In this document: positions 1 to 8,826 of the stretch, piece after piece | How the letters are laid out: each line of letters starts with the position of its first letter | Position numbering within the stretch: position 1 is the stretch's first letter | Assembly (NCBI GenBank): GCA_036403235.1 | Contig: DASWRI010000022.1 | Span: 1 to 46,581, forward strand | Direction: 5' to 3' | Length of the DNA: 46,581 bases | DNA from: JBGTFE01 sp036403235 | GTDB lineage: Bacteria; Acidobacteriota; Blastocatellia; Pyrinomonadales; Pyrinomonadaceae | Position numbers and translations under genes: made by a program | The notes under the pieces: generated by a model | Told to the model about the DNA's origin: nothing | Databases searched by the model: none | What the model saw: the letters and a program-made list of their open reading frames with translations, nothing else

Positions 1-131
1 TATGGGCGGGGCGGCGAAAATTCGTAATTACTGCCGTTCGAGAATTGCTGAGACATAAATTTCGTCCCGCAAAAACGGCAAAAATTACTGTTTTGATTAT
101 TAACTTGTCCGCAGTTCTGGCAATTGAGCAT
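1..131 (-). CDS. zinc-ribbon protein, N-terminal part only (runs off the window)
   Basis: The first 43 codons of a minus-strand gene are visible, starting at an ATG at 131. Residues 4, 7, 18 and 21 are cysteines in two CxxC pairs (NCQNCG and FCRFCG), which forms a small zinc ribbon. This N-terminus resembles the two zinc-ribbon membrane proteins at 39793-40341 and 40351-40893, so it may be a third family member, but the part that would show membrane segments or the conserved tail lies outside the window. Function is unknown. The reading frame stays open to the window edge. Confidence 0.7.
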   Translation of the reverse strand, partial: MLNCQNCGQVNNQNSNFCRFCGTKFMSQQFSNGSNYEFSPPRP

Positions 132-203
132 AAAATTCGGCGCGAAATCCCGCACAGGTTTCTTTACGCATCATAGCAGAAAAAGTTCGTTTCGCTTAGC
201 GAA

Positions 204-297
204 AAAAGTTACAGAGTTGCAGAGTTGCAGGAAGTTACAGAGTTGGAAGAAGTTTTTTAACTCTGTAACTCCGTAACTCCGTAACTCTGTAACTTTT
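204..297. repeat. short-tandem-repeat palindrome, 8-bp words
   Basis: AAAAGTTACAGAGTT at 204-218 is perfectly complementary to 283-297. Inside, CAGAGTTG and AACTCCGT words repeat with a period of 8, and a second inverted pair lies at 232-244 and 259-270. The right edge overlaps the stop codon of the Gfo/Idh gene. It can fold into a long hairpin and may end transcription. Confidence 0.85.
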
Positions 298-1264
298 AAT
301 CAAATTTGACTCTCTCGCCCGTCCGGACGGCGTTGTAGCAGGCTTCGACCAGCTCGACCGATTTATAGCCGTCGAGCGCGGTGACTAGCGGCTCCGTTCC
401 TTTTTCAATCGAGTCGATAAAAGCTTCGTTTTCCTGAAAATATCCCCAGCGTTCTTCCTTTGAAAGAAGATGCCACGAAAAAAATTGAAAATTCGGGTCT
501 GAGCCGCGGCTGTCGGTCAGATTTTCCATCTCCTGCGTCATAATCGTGCGGTGCTCGCAGAAGGCTTCCAATCTTTCAAACGGAAAAATCCAGCTCGCGT
601 CCGCCGCCGAGCAAAACGTCGCGTGCAAGCCGCTCTTAAATTTTAGAAGAACCGAAAAATTGTCGATTTCCGGATAAGTCCGGCTCGTCCCGTGTGCAAT
701 CATTTCCGCCACTTCGCCGAATTGAAAGCGAATCATATCAAACATATGAACGGTCGTTTCGTAAAGAAATCCGCCCGTAATTTCCGTGTCCGAAGTCCAT
801 TCCGGGTTTTGCAGCTCGCCACGATTCATCTTGATGTGCGCCGAGTGGATTTTGTCTTGAGTGATTAATTCCTTGAATTTTACGTAAACGGGCGCGAAAC
901 GCCGATTGTGTCCGACCTGAAAAACTTTCGCATTTTTCGAAGCGTCGAGAACCGATTGCGCTTCTTCGAGCCGCGTCGCCATCGGCTTTTCCGAAAAAAC
1001 CGCTTTTCCGGCATTGGCGGCGGCAATCGTCAGTTCGGTGTGCCGCGTGTTCGGCGTCGTCACGACAATCGCGTCGCACGCGTCGATAACCTGCTCGCCG
1101 TTGTCCATACATTTTGCGCCGGTCATACGCGAAACGGCCTCCATTCTTTCGGGCCGAATATCGTAAACGGCGTGAACTTCGGTTCGCGGATTGCGCGCGT
1201 AAAGCTGCGCGTGAGTTCCGCCCATGTAGCCCGTTCCGATAATTCCGATTTTTATTTTGCTCAT
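296..1264 (-). CDS. Gfo/Idh/MocA family NAD(P)-dependent oxidoreductase
   Basis: This 322-residue protein has a Rossmann nucleotide-binding motif GTGYMG at residues 10-15, the family EKP motif at residues 92-94, and a following GHNRRF segment, with the usual C-terminal substrate-binding half. Such enzymes oxidise or reduce sugars, inositols or related polyols with NAD(P). The substrate cannot be read from the sequence. Upstream on the same strand lies a sugar-phosphate isomerase/epimerase-like gene, a common pairing in polyol or sugar catabolism. The two are separated by about 100 bp holding a repeat palindrome, so co-transcription is likely but not certain. The ATG at 1264 matches the normal family N-terminus; its ribosome binding site is weak. 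Confidence 0.9.
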   Translation of the reverse strand: MSKIKIGIIGTGYMGGTHAQLYARNPRTEVHAVYDIRPERMEAVSRMTGAKCMDNGEQVIDACDAIVVTTPNTRHTELTIAAANAGKAVFSEKPMATRLEEAQSVLDASKNAKVFQVGHNRRFAPVYVKFKELITQDKIHSAHIKMNRGELQNPEWTSDTEITGGFLYETTVHMFDMIRFQFGEVAEMIAHGTSRTYPEIDNFSVLLKFKSGLHATFCSAADASWIFPFERLEAFCEHRTIMTQEMENLTDSRGSDPNFQFFSWHLLSKEERWGYFQENEAFIDSIEKGTEPLVTALDGYKSVELVEACYNAVRTGERVKFD

Positions 1265-1291
1265 AAATTCTTTTTATTTAACTAAAAATTT

Positions 1292-1355
1292 AACAGGATG
1301 AACCGGATATTCAGGATAATTTTTTTTTAATCCTGTCCATCCTGTCTATCCTGTT
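1292..1355. repeat. short-tandem-repeat palindrome, 9-bp words
   Basis: AACAGGAT at 1292-1299 pairs with ATCCTGTT at 1348-1355, and an inner CAGGAT pairs with ATCCTG around a T-run. The right arm is a tandem series ATCCTGTCC / ATCCTGTCT / ATCCTGTTT with a period of 9. It sits between two same-strand genes. Confidence 0.8.
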
Positions 1356-1370
1356 TGAATTAAACTTTAA

Positions 1371-2210
1371 CTATACCGAGGCTGTTTTTTCATTCAAGCC
1401 CAAAACTTTTTCCGTCGCCGCTTTTGCTTTTCGCGCGACTTCAAACGGGTCTTCGTTCCAGTATTCGGGACGAAAAATCTCGATTGAAACCATCCGGTCG
1501 TAGCCGATTTGGTCAAATTTCGCTTTGATTTCTTTTATCGGCAAAATTCCCGTTCCCGGATAAAGCCGGTGCGCGTCGGTCAGAGTCTCTTTCGGCAGAT
1601 TTTCCGCGTCGTTGATATGAAAGATAAAAAGTTTTTCCGGTTTCATGCGCTCAATAGCTTCAAACGTCGAGTTTCCGGCGTAAAAATGAAACGTATCAAT
1701 CACGTTTCCGATGTTTTCGCGATTTACTTTTTCGACGATTTCGTTGCACAAATCGAGCGTCTGAACCGAGCAGTCGGTTTGACCTAAAAATTCAAATGCC
1801 AGCGAAACATCATGTTTTTCGGCGATATCGGCCAGCTCGTTTAAGACCTTGACGGATTCATCGACGATTTCCGCCTTCGTCGCATTTTCGGGCAATTTTC
1901 CCGGCACGACGACGATATAAGGACAGTCGATTTCGCCCGCAATCGCGGATAATTCCTCGCATTCGGCTTTGATTTTTTGGTAATCTTCCGGTGTGCGAAA
2001 CGTAATATGCTCGATTGAGTTGATTGAATAGGGCTCTAAATTGTTTTCTTCAAAAAGTTTTTTCAAATCGGCGGGCGTATTCGTTTTCAAAAATTCGCGC
2101 AGCTTTGACGCCCAAATTTCGAGTAAATCAAATCCGGCGGCGCTCGCCGCTTTGATATCAATTTCCAAATCGGCGTGCATCGTCGTCGCGCCGTTTAATG
2201 CTATTTTCAT
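1371..2210 (-). CDS. sugar phosphate isomerase/epimerase-like TIM-barrel protein
   Basis: About 279 residues of the xylose-isomerase-like / AP-endonuclease-2 TIM-barrel superfamily. Candidate metal-binding acidic and histidine residues lie in LAFEFLGQ, DTFHFY, FHINDAE and SIEIFRPEYW, in the usual order. Members isomerise or epimerise sugars or keto-inositols; the exact substrate is not readable. The start is the ATG at 2210, which has GGAG at correct spacing. An in-frame TTG at 2222 overlaps that same GGAG and is therefore unlikely. It lies upstream of the Gfo/Idh gene and probably works in the same pathway. Confidence 0.85.
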   Translation of the reverse strand: MKIALNGATTMHADLEIDIKAASAAGFDLLEIWASKLREFLKTNTPADLKKLFEENNLEPYSINSIEHITFRTPEDYQKIKAECEELSAIAGEIDCPYIVVVPGKLPENATKAEIVDESVKVLNELADIAEKHDVSLAFEFLGQTDCSVQTLDLCNEIVEKVNRENIGNVIDTFHFYAGNSTFEAIERMKPEKLFIFHINDAENLPKETLTDAHRLYPGTGILPIKEIKAKFDQIGYDRMVSIEIFRPEYWNEDPFEVARKAKAATEKVLGLNEKTASV

Positions 2211-2243
2211 TCGCTTCTCCAAATTTTACAAAGATAATTTTTT

Positions 2244-2320
2244 AAGTCTAAAGTCTAAAGTCCAAAGTCTCAAGTCGGAGAAAACCGGCTCAAGACTTTA
2301 GACCTTAGACTTTAGACTTT
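2244..2320. repeat. short-tandem-repeat palindrome, heptamer words
   Basis: The left arm is AAGTCTA, AAGTCTA, AAGTCCA, AAGTCTC, AAGTCGG (period 7). The right arm at about 2290-2320 carries the reverse complement, including CTTTAGACTT at 2310-2319. It ends 1 bp before the DUF6702 stop codon at 2322. Confidence 0.85.
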
Positions 2321-2321
2321 C

Positions 2322-2852
2322 TTATTTCGCCGAGATTTCCTTGAATTTGTCGCCGGCGACAAAGAGCAAATCGGACTTTTTATCGCCGAAGCGCGCGGTT
2401 ACGAGATTTGTCTGCTCAACGAAGCTTTCAAAAAATATCGTATTTTGCAGCGTCGCGCCTTCCAGAGTGTCGGTCGCGGGAATTTCGACGTAAACGTAGG
2501 CCGTATCGACTTCGAGCTCTTTACCGACCCAGTTTAATTTCTGCTCTTCGCCTTTATTATTTTTCAACACGAAGTTGCGGCCTACATATTCGAGAATAAT
2601 TTTGTCGATTTCCGGTGTTTTTTCGAGGTCGATTTCCTTTCCCGTCTGTTTTTCGAGCACCGGCACAAGGTCGTGCGTGAAAAGCTGAATCGTGATTTCA
2701 ATGAGCTTTTCCTTCTCATTGAAATCGATTCGCGTCAAACTCGTGTGATAACGATGCGCGGCAAAGCAAGTGAAAAGTGAAAAGTGAAAAGTGAAAAGTG
2801 AAAACACCAAAGCGGCGACTTTCAGATTTCGTTTTTTATTAAATATCTTCAT
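2322..2852 (-). CDS. DUF6702-like exported protein
   Basis: A 176-residue secreted protein with an N-terminal signal peptide ending near CFAAHRYHTS and a beta-rich body resembling DUF6702 proteins (function unknown, by my recollection of the family). The ATG at 2852 is preferred; a GTG at 2864 lies inside repeat sequence and lacks a ribosome binding site. It follows the M1 peptidase gene by about 30 bp on the same strand, so the two are probably one transcript. The hydrophobic core of the signal peptide (residues about 16-28) is encoded by five perfect heptamers at 2770-2804, so a slip of one unit would frameshift the gene near its start. Family call moderate, export prediction strong. Confidence 0.75.
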   Translation of the reverse strand: MKIFNKKRNLKVAALVFSLFTFHFSLFTCFAAHRYHTSLTRIDFNEKEKLIEITIQLFTHDLVPVLEKQTGKEIDLEKTPEIDKIILEYVGRNFVLKNNKGEEQKLNWVGKELEVDTAYVYVEIPATDTLEGATLQNTIFFESFVEQTNLVTARFGDKKSDLLFVAGDKFKEISAK

Positions 2853-2878
2853 AAAACTTTTCACTTTTCACTTTTAGT
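2770..2878. repeat. heptamer tract (GTGAAAA)x5 and inverted partner around the DUF6702 start codon
   Basis: GTGAAAA occurs five times without a mismatch at 2770-2804, inside the DUF6702 reading frame. The inverse word TTTTCAC recurs at about 2858-2878, just upstream of that gene's ATG. The arms would loop out the start codon and the first 16 codons. It is one of the few elements of this family here that extends well into a coding sequence. Confidence 0.85.
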
Positions 2879-2884
2879 TTTTCA

Positions 2885-5512
2885 CTAATTTGCTTTTGTT
2901 CCCGAAAAATCTGCCGTCCCTTGCGGCGCGGTGACCGTGCCGGAAATTTGATTGCCGACGGCCTGTCCCTTAAATACAATCAGCATCGATTGGCCGCCGA
3001 TGTTGACGGTTGTCTCAAACGTGAAGTTGCCGCTGCCGTCCATCGAACCGGTCGAAATCTGCGAGCTTCCGCCCGGCCCGTCGACCGTTCCGGTAATCGC
3101 CGTTCCCTGCTGGTTCAGATTCAGCGTAAACGGAAAACTTTGTCCCGGCGCCTGCACGTTGACGCTCCACTTGCCCGTTACATTCGAGCCTCCGGAAGTC
3201 GTCGTTGTCGTTGTCGTCGGGCGAACCGTTGTTGTGGTTGTTGTATTAGCCTGCGCTTGTTTGAAAACCTGAAAACGCGTCGGCAGCGCGCGGCGCGGGA
3301 AAAAGTTGTTGCTCAAATCCGTATCGGCCGTTTCCAGATGCGGGTCGAGAACAATCGCTTTGGCTTCCTTTTTGGTAATAATCATTTTCGCAACATTGAA
3401 ATTGTTATATCGCCAGATTTCCGCCGGAACGCGAATTTCCTCGCTCGTGCCGTCCATATATTCGACTTTGAAAATCAAGGGCATGACGAGTCCGCCGACG
3501 TTTTTCAAATCGACGACGTAAAAATAATAATTACTGTTGAGCAATTGCTTTTCGCTGTCGCTCAGCGTTGCGACAAATGTCTGATAGCTTTGGCGGTCTT
3601 TTTCGGTTATTTCAAATTGGTCGAAATCGTTGTATAAATCTCTCAAGCTCGGATACTCGTCGATGCGTTTCGGAATCGCCTCGTTTCTCTGCTGCGAAAG
3701 CGTCTGCGGGCGGTCGTTTTCCTGTTTGCGCAAAATGCCTTTTTCGGTGTCGGGATTTTGCGTGTTCAGCTGGTAAAGCCGCACGTTTTCGATTGAAATA
3801 TCGACGTGGTCGGTCGTGTAAAACCAGCCGCGGAAAAACCAGTCCAAATCGACGCCCGAAGCGTCTTCCATCGTTCTGAAGAAATCGGCCGGCGTCGGGC
3901 GTTTGAATTTCCAGCGCTGCGAATAAGTCTTGAACGCAAAATCGAACAAATCCCGGCCCATCACGGTTTCGCGCAAAATGTTCAAAGCCGTCGCCGGTTT
4001 TCCGTAAGCGTTGTTGCCGAACTGCAAGACGGATTCGGAATTCGTCATAATCGGAACCTGGTTTTCGCTCGCCATATAATCGGCGATTTTATACGGCTCG
4101 CCGCGTCCGGAAGGATAATTTTTCTCCCATTCCTGCTCGGCCAGATATTGCAGAAACGTGTTCAGGCCTTCATCCATCCACGTCCATTGACGCTCGTCGG
4201 AATTGACCGTCATCGGAAAATAATTGTGGCCGACTTCGTGGATGACGACGGAAATCAAGCCGTATTTCGTCTGCGACGAATATGTTCCGTCGGGGCGCGG
4301 GCGCGGGCCGTTAAAGCAAATCATCGGGTATTCCATTCCGCCGACCGGGCCGTGAATGCTCTGCGCGACCGGATACGGATAGGTAAACGAATAGCGCGAA
4401 TAAACGTTCAAAGTGTGCATAATCGCCTGCGTCGAATATTTTTCCCAGAGCGGATTTCCCTCGTTCGGATAAAATGACATCGCCCAGACGCGATTGCCTT
4501 CAACGTTGTGCAGCTGCGCGTCCCAGGCAAATTTTCGAGACGATGCAAACGCGAAATCGCGGACGTTTTCGGCCTTAAAAATCCAGACTTTTTTGCCCGT
4601 CGGTTTGCTTGTCTCGTTTGCTTTCGCTTCCTCGTTGGTGATGATTTTCAAAGGTTCTTTCGCCGTTTCAGCCTGTTTGAGCCGCGAAATCCATTCGGGC
4701 TTTAAGACCTGCTGCGGGTTCTGCAAAACTCCGGTCGCCGAGACGACGTGGTCGTTCGGCGCGGTGATGCGAACGTTATAATCGCCGAATTCAAGCGTAA
4801 ACTCGCCGCTGCCCAAAAACTGCTTGTTCTGCCAGCCGTAAACGTCGTAATACGCCGCCATCCGCGGAAACCACTGCGCGATTTCGTATATGTAATTTCC
4901 GTCGCGCGGGAAAAATTCGTAGCCGCTCCGGCCGCCGTATATGCGCTGGTTGTTTATCTCGTAATTCCAGTCAACCGAAAAAACGAATACGCCGCCTGAT
5001 GCGAGCGGCGTCGGCAAATCGATTCTGAGCATCGTTTTGTTCAAAACGTTTTTTAACGCCGCGCCTTTTGCGTCGCGAACGCTCGTGATGTTGACGCGAC
5101 CGTCATAAGTCCGGTTGACGAGCTGGTCAATTTGTCCGATTGGAACTTGCTGGTCAAACGCGGGCGCGGTGCGGGTTATCACGCTGTCGGAATCTTTGGC
5201 GTGTATATTCTGGTCAATCTGCACCCACAGATAAGTCAGCGTGTCGGGCGAATTGTTTTTGTATGTAACGGTTTCTTTCCCGTTAATGCGATGATTTTCG
5301 TCGTCGAGCTCGACGTCAATCGCATAATCGGCGCGGTTTTGCCAGTATTTATTGCCCGGCGCGCCCGAAGCCGTACGCTGTTCGTTCGGCGTCGGAAGCT
5401 CGTCGTCGCTCAGTTGGCGAAACTTGTCCGAAGGCTTCGATTTCGATTGCCCGAAGACAAACGAAAAGCTCAATAAAATAAGAATAAGTGCAGAAAAGCG
5501 GCGTAGATACAT
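2885..5512 (-). CDS. secreted M1-family zinc metallopeptidase with C-terminal beta domain
   Basis: An 875-residue exported aminopeptidase-like enzyme. A signal peptide covers residues 1-21. The zinc site is HEVGH at 425-429 with the third ligand Glu448 (HExxH-x18-E), and GGMEYP at 391-396 corresponds to the family GAMEN exopeptidase motif. Residues about 755-775 form a Thr-rich linker (two poly-Thr runs), followed by a roughly 100-residue Gly/Thr/Ser-rich beta domain that is not part of the catalytic unit and may be a surface-binding module. It probably releases amino acids from peptides outside the cytoplasm. DUF6702 follows it on the same strand. Catalytic assignment is firm; the role of the last domain is unknown. 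Confidence 0.92.
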   Translation of the reverse strand: MYLRRFSALILILLSFSFVFGQSKSKPSDKFRQLSDDELPTPNEQRTASGAPGNKYWQNRADYAIDVELDDENHRINGKETVTYKNNSPDTLTYLWVQIDQNIHAKDSDSVITRTAPAFDQQVPIGQIDQLVNRTYDGRVNITSVRDAKGAALKNVLNKTMLRIDLPTPLASGGVFVFSVDWNYEINNQRIYGGRSGYEFFPRDGNYIYEIAQWFPRMAAYYDVYGWQNKQFLGSGEFTLEFGDYNVRITAPNDHVVSATGVLQNPQQVLKPEWISRLKQAETAKEPLKIITNEEAKANETSKPTGKKVWIFKAENVRDFAFASSRKFAWDAQLHNVEGNRVWAMSFYPNEGNPLWEKYSTQAIMHTLNVYSRYSFTYPYPVAQSIHGPVGGMEYPMICFNGPRPRPDGTYSSQTKYGLISVVIHEVGHNYFPMTVNSDERQWTWMDEGLNTFLQYLAEQEWEKNYPSGRGEPYKIADYMASENQVPIMTNSESVLQFGNNAYGKPATALNILRETVMGRDLFDFAFKTYSQRWKFKRPTPADFFRTMEDASGVDLDWFFRGWFYTTDHVDISIENVRLYQLNTQNPDTEKGILRKQENDRPQTLSQQRNEAIPKRIDEYPSLRDLYNDFDQFEITEKDRQSYQTFVATLSDSEKQLLNSNYYFYVVDLKNVGGLVMPLIFKVEYMDGTSEEIRVPAEIWRYNNFNVAKMIITKKEAKAIVLDPHLETADTDLSNNFFPRRALPTRFQVFKQAQANTTTTTTVRPTTTTTTTSGGSNVTGKWSVNVQAPGQSFPFTLNLNQQGTAITGTVDGPGGSSQISTGSMDGSGNFTFETTVNIGGQSMLIVFKGQAVGNQISGTVTAPQGTADFSGTKAN

Positions 5513-5860
5513 TTATTTTTCCCTCTTGAATGTTGAATTAAATGCGTAAAGTTTAGTTTACGCAGAATTTCGCTGCAAAGTTTATTTAAGTTTCATAAAT
5601 CTCGGACTAAAAAGCAATCGGATTCACCACCGAAACACGGAGGCACAGAGTTTTTTTAAGAGAATTGACAAGGATGTCATGATAGACACGAATTTTTATT
5701 ATTTTCTTAGCCTTTTTAATCCTGTAATTCCGGTTAAATCTTTCTCCGTATCTTACGCGCCTCTGTGGTAAAAAACTCTTTTGCAACACATTTGATTGAA
5801 TATTCGTCTAAAAATCGGTTAAGATATTTCCGCAAACCTATCTTCCCGGCTTTTCCGTTT
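5513..5860. other. intergenic region between divergent genes
   Basis: About 350 bp separate the M1 peptidase from the lytic transglycosylase. The middle (5624-5771) is a nested short-tandem-repeat palindrome. The flanks should hold both divergent promoters, but no clear -35/-10 pair stands out. An open frame extending the transglycosylase upstream to 5765 runs out of the repeat and is not taken as coding. Confidence 0.6.
5624..5771. repeat. nested composite palindrome (CACAGAG outer, AGGAT inner words)
   Basis: The outer left arm carries CACGGAG and CACAGAG words; the outer right arm carries CTCCGT and CTCTGTGGT. Between them an inner element has AAGGATG on the left and AATCCTGT on the right. 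The outer words match the 8764-8811 hairpin and the inner words match the 1292-1355 element, as if two elements were nested. Confidence 0.7.
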
Positions 5861-7246
5861 ATGAAAAAATACATCTTATCAATCGCATTTCTAATCGTCT
5901 TTTCCTTCGCCGCTTTTGCCCAAACTTATAACGACGCTACTTTGAAGAGCGTTATCGAGCAGGACAAGACGAGCCGCGATACGAGCGGGAAGCTTTTGAC
6001 TCTGCCGGTGACCGAGCATTTGTATCGCGCCGACGTTTATATGTCGAACCGTCATTTTCCCGAAGCGCGCGAGCATTTTCAAAAGATTTTAGACAATTAC
6101 CCGACCGATGCCGTCGCCATGCCGAAGGTTTTGTTCGGAACGGCGCGCTCGTATATGTGGGAACGGCAGTATGAAAAAGCGGTTTTCTGGTTTGATAAAC
6201 TGACCAAAGATTATCTGAACACAAAGGAAGGACGCGAAGGTCTGGCGTTTAAGGGCGCGTCCTATGTCCGTTTGCAGAAAAATGATGAGGCGGCAAAAAC
6301 CTACGAGCAGTACATCGTTATGTTTCCGACGGGCGAGAAAATCGAATCGGCCTATCTGAATTTAATTGACGCGCTGCGCGAGCTCAAAAAATACGACGAA
6401 GCCAACATCTGGATTGACAAAACGAGCCAGCGATTTGACGGAATGCCCGTCGAGACAAACGCTCTGCAGGCGCGGCTGCGAATGGAAATTTCGCGTCAAA
6501 ACTGGACGAATGCCGTCGTCGCCGCCGACCTGCTGCGTTTTAAAAACAATTTCAGAAATTCGATGGTGAGTCTTGACGAAGTAACTTATCTGAAGGCTTT
6601 CGCGCTCGAAAAGCTCAACCGAAAACAGGAAGCCGTCGCCGTTTATTCTTCGATTCCCGACAGCTTAAATTCTTATTACAGCGGTCTTGCGACTGAAAAA
6701 TTAAAGATTTTATCGCCGCAGTTTGTCAGAAAAACGGCGTCGGTTTCGGCAAATTTGACGAAAGATTATCCGGTTCTATACCGCGCCGAATTATTGCGCT
6801 ACGCCAAATCGAAATCGGTCGACCCGCGTTTCGTGCTCGCGATTATGAAACAGGAAAGCTCGTTTCGCGCCAACGCCAAATCGCCCGCCGCCGCCCGCGG
6901 GCTTCTTCAGCTCGTTTTCGACACCGCGCTCAAATACAACAAAAAAGCCGGATTTCCGACTATCGAAGCCGACGATTTATACAATCCGGCAACGAACATC
7001 GCCATCGGCAGCCTTTATATGTCGGATTTGAAAACGCAGTTCGCCGGAATGTACGAAGCCGTCGCCGCCAGCTATAACGGCGGCGAGGACAACGTCGCGC
7101 GCTGGCTCAAACGCTCAAACCCGAAAGACGCCGCCATCTTCGCTTCCGAAGTCGGATTTGCCGAAACCAAAGCCTACGTCTTCAAAGTAATGAACAACTA
7201 CCGCATCTACCGCGAGCTTTACACCGAAGACTTGATACAAAAGTGA
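5861..7246 (+). CDS. secreted lytic transglycosylase with N-terminal TPR-like region (Slt type)
   Basis: A 461-residue protein with a signal peptide at residues 1-20, a TPR-like helical region over about 55-290 and a C-terminal SLT domain at about 305-450. The catalytic glutamate is Glu332 in the QESSF motif; the GLLQL (346-351 region) and AASYNGG (about 402-408) motifs of family 1 transglycosylases are present. It cleaves peptidoglycan glycan strands in the periplasm to 1,6-anhydro products. The ATG at 5861 begins the signal peptide; upstream in-frame codons lie in repeat sequence. A clear terminator follows at 7268-7300. Confidence 0.93.
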   Translation: MKKYILSIAFLIVFSFAAFAQTYNDATLKSVIEQDKTSRDTSGKLLTLPVTEHLYRADVYMSNRHFPEAREHFQKILDNYPTDAVAMPKVLFGTARSYMWERQYEKAVFWFDKLTKDYLNTKEGREGLAFKGASYVRLQKNDEAAKTYEQYIVMFPTGEKIESAYLNLIDALRELKKYDEANIWIDKTSQRFDGMPVETNALQARLRMEISRQNWTNAVVAADLLRFKNNFRNSMVSLDEVTYLKAFALEKLNRKQEAVAVYSSIPDSLNSYYSGLATEKLKILSPQFVRKTASVSANLTKDYPVLYRAELLRYAKSKSVDPRFVLAIMKQESSFRANAKSPAAARGLLQLVFDTALKYNKKAGFPTIEADDLYNPATNIAIGSLYMSDLKTQFAGMYEAVAASYNGGEDNVARWLKRSNPKDAAIFASEVGFAETKAYVFKVMNNYRIYRELYTEDLIQK

Positions 7247-7267
7247 AATCTGAAATCTGAAATAAGA

Positions 7268-7300
7268 AAAGGCGTTCCGTTAAGAAACGCCTTTCCTTTT
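7268..7300 (+). terminator. rho-independent terminator after the lytic transglycosylase
   Basis: AAAGGCGTT (7268-7276) pairs with AACGCCTTT (7286-7294), followed by CCTTTT. A short heptamer run (AAATCTG twice) lies just upstream at about 7244-7264. Confidence 0.8.
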
Positions 7301-7479
7301 GCCTATCCGAGCTATTCCGTTGTCCTGTTAAAATCAATTATCCATTCGAGACTTGAGTAAAACTTGAGAATTATTTTCCCGAAGAGAAAAACGACACATA
7401 ATCATTCGTCTAAAAAATAAAATTCTCCTGCAAATCATTAAACGAGCGCTTATTTGTAAATTTTCGTTAAATCAAAAAA

Positions 7480-8712
7480 TTACTCTTCCCAGTCGCCGAC
7501 GCCTTCGGGCTCGACGTGATAGCCGACTTTCTGCAGATGTGTGATTACTTCGCGCCCGTGTTCTTTGTCGCGGACTTCGAGCAGCATTTCGATTCCGGTT
7601 TTGCCGAACGGCGCGAGCCACATGGCGCGGCGGTGATAGACTTCGATGACGTTGGCTCCGGATTCGGCGACGTGATTGAGAAGCTTGGCGAGCGTGCCCG
7701 GACGATCGATGACGAGCAGCTTGAGCATGATGTAGCGGCCCTGCCGTACGAGAACCTGTTCGAGAACGCGAGAGAGCAGATTGGCGTCGATATTTCCGCC
7801 GCACAGAACGGTGCAGACCGTGTCGTTTTCTTTTATTTTTATCTTTTTCGCGAGCAGCGCCGCAAGTCCCGCCGCGCCCGCGCCTTCGACGACAAGACGA
7901 TTGTTCTGGACGCAGAAAAATATGGCGCGCGCGATTTCGTCTTCGCTGACTTCGACCACTTCATCGACGTATTCTTCGATTATCGGGAGCGTGATTTCGC
8001 CCGGACGCTTGACCGCGATGCCGTCGGCGATGGTTTGCCCGATTTGGATTTCGGTCGGCTTTCCGGCGTCGAGCGATTTTTTAACCGAGGCGGCGTTTTC
8101 CGCTTCGACGCCGACGATGCGGACGTTCGGCAAAAGATTTTTGGCGGCGATGGCGATGCCGGAAATAATTCCGCCGCCGCCGATTGGAACGATGATGACG
8201 GTCGTTTCCGGGCAATCCGCGGCGATTTCGAGCCCGATTGTTCCCTGGCCGGCGATAACCGTTTCGTCATCAAACGCGTGAACGTATGTGTAGCCGTTTT
8301 CTTCCTGCAGTTTTTTCGAAAAGGCGAGCGCTTCGTCAAAAGTCGCGCCGTGCAGATGAACTTCCGCGCCGTAATTTTTGGTTGCGTTAATTTTTGTCAA
8401 AGGCGCAAACTCGGGCAGAACGATGGTCGCCTTGATGTGGTGAAGCCGTGCCGCGAGCGCGACGCCCTGCGCGTGGTTGCCGGCCGATGCGGCAATCACG
8501 CCGCGCCGTTTTTCTTCGTCCGAAAGGCGATGGATTTTATTATAAGCGCCGCGAATTTTAAATGAACCGCTTTTTTGCAGACATTCGGCCTTCAAATACG
8601 CGTTCGCACCGAGCTCGCGCGTCAGACGGGCGTCGGCCAGAAGCGGCGTCGGGATAATTATGTCTTTCAGGATTTTCTGGGCGTCTTCGATATCGGAAAG
8701 TTTTACCGTCAT
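7480..8712 (-). CDS. ilvA: threonine ammonia-lyase (threonine dehydratase) with ACT domain
   Basis: A 410-residue PLP enzyme that converts threonine to 2-oxobutanoate and ammonia. The PLP lysine is Lys52 in SGSFKIRGAY, and the glycine-rich phosphate-binding loop GGGGIISGIA is present near residue 180. The C-terminal segment from about residue 328 is a single ACT domain, which points to the shorter form rather than the two-ACT-domain biosynthetic enzyme. No other ilv genes are adjacent, so whether it feeds isoleucine synthesis or threonine degradation is open. The long frames antisense to this gene are artefacts of its codon use. Confidence 0.92.
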   Translation of the reverse strand: MTVKLSDIEDAQKILKDIIIPTPLLADARLTRELGANAYLKAECLQKSGSFKIRGAYNKIHRLSDEEKRRGVIAASAGNHAQGVALAARLHHIKATIVLPEFAPLTKINATKNYGAEVHLHGATFDEALAFSKKLQEENGYTYVHAFDDETVIAGQGTIGLEIAADCPETTVIIVPIGGGGIISGIAIAAKNLLPNVRIVGVEAENAASVKKSLDAGKPTEIQIGQTIADGIAVKRPGEITLPIIEEYVDEVVEVSEDEIARAIFFCVQNNRLVVEGAGAAGLAALLAKKIKIKENDTVCTVLCGGNIDANLLSRVLEQVLVRQGRYIMLKLLVIDRPGTLAKLLNHVAESGANVIEVYHRRAMWLAPFGKTGIEMLLEVRDKEHGREVITHLQKVGYHVEPEGVGDWEE

Positions 8713-8763
8713 AATTTATTGAATTATAAGCTTAAGTCGTAATTAAACCAAAATCGGAGATTA

Positions 8764-8811
8764 ACCACAGAGACACAGAGATTTTTAATATTTTCTCTGT
8801 GTCTCTGTGGT
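8764..8811. repeat. perfect short-tandem-repeat hairpin, CACAGAGA words
   Basis: ACCACAGAGACACAGAGA at 8764-8781 is exactly complementary to 8794-8811, with a 12-nt A/T loop. The arm is two copies of an 8-bp word. It is the cleanest member of the repeat family in the window. Confidence 0.9.
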
Positions 8812-8826
8812 GAAATTGATTTTAAA

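Noticed and set aside
3806..4477. 223-codon frame antisense to the M1 peptidase
   Set aside because: It mirrors the peptidase catalytic region and has no family pattern or ribosome binding site.
7516..8565. 349-codon frame antisense to ilvA
   Set aside because: It is a codon-bias shadow; ilvA on the other strand has all catalytic motifs.
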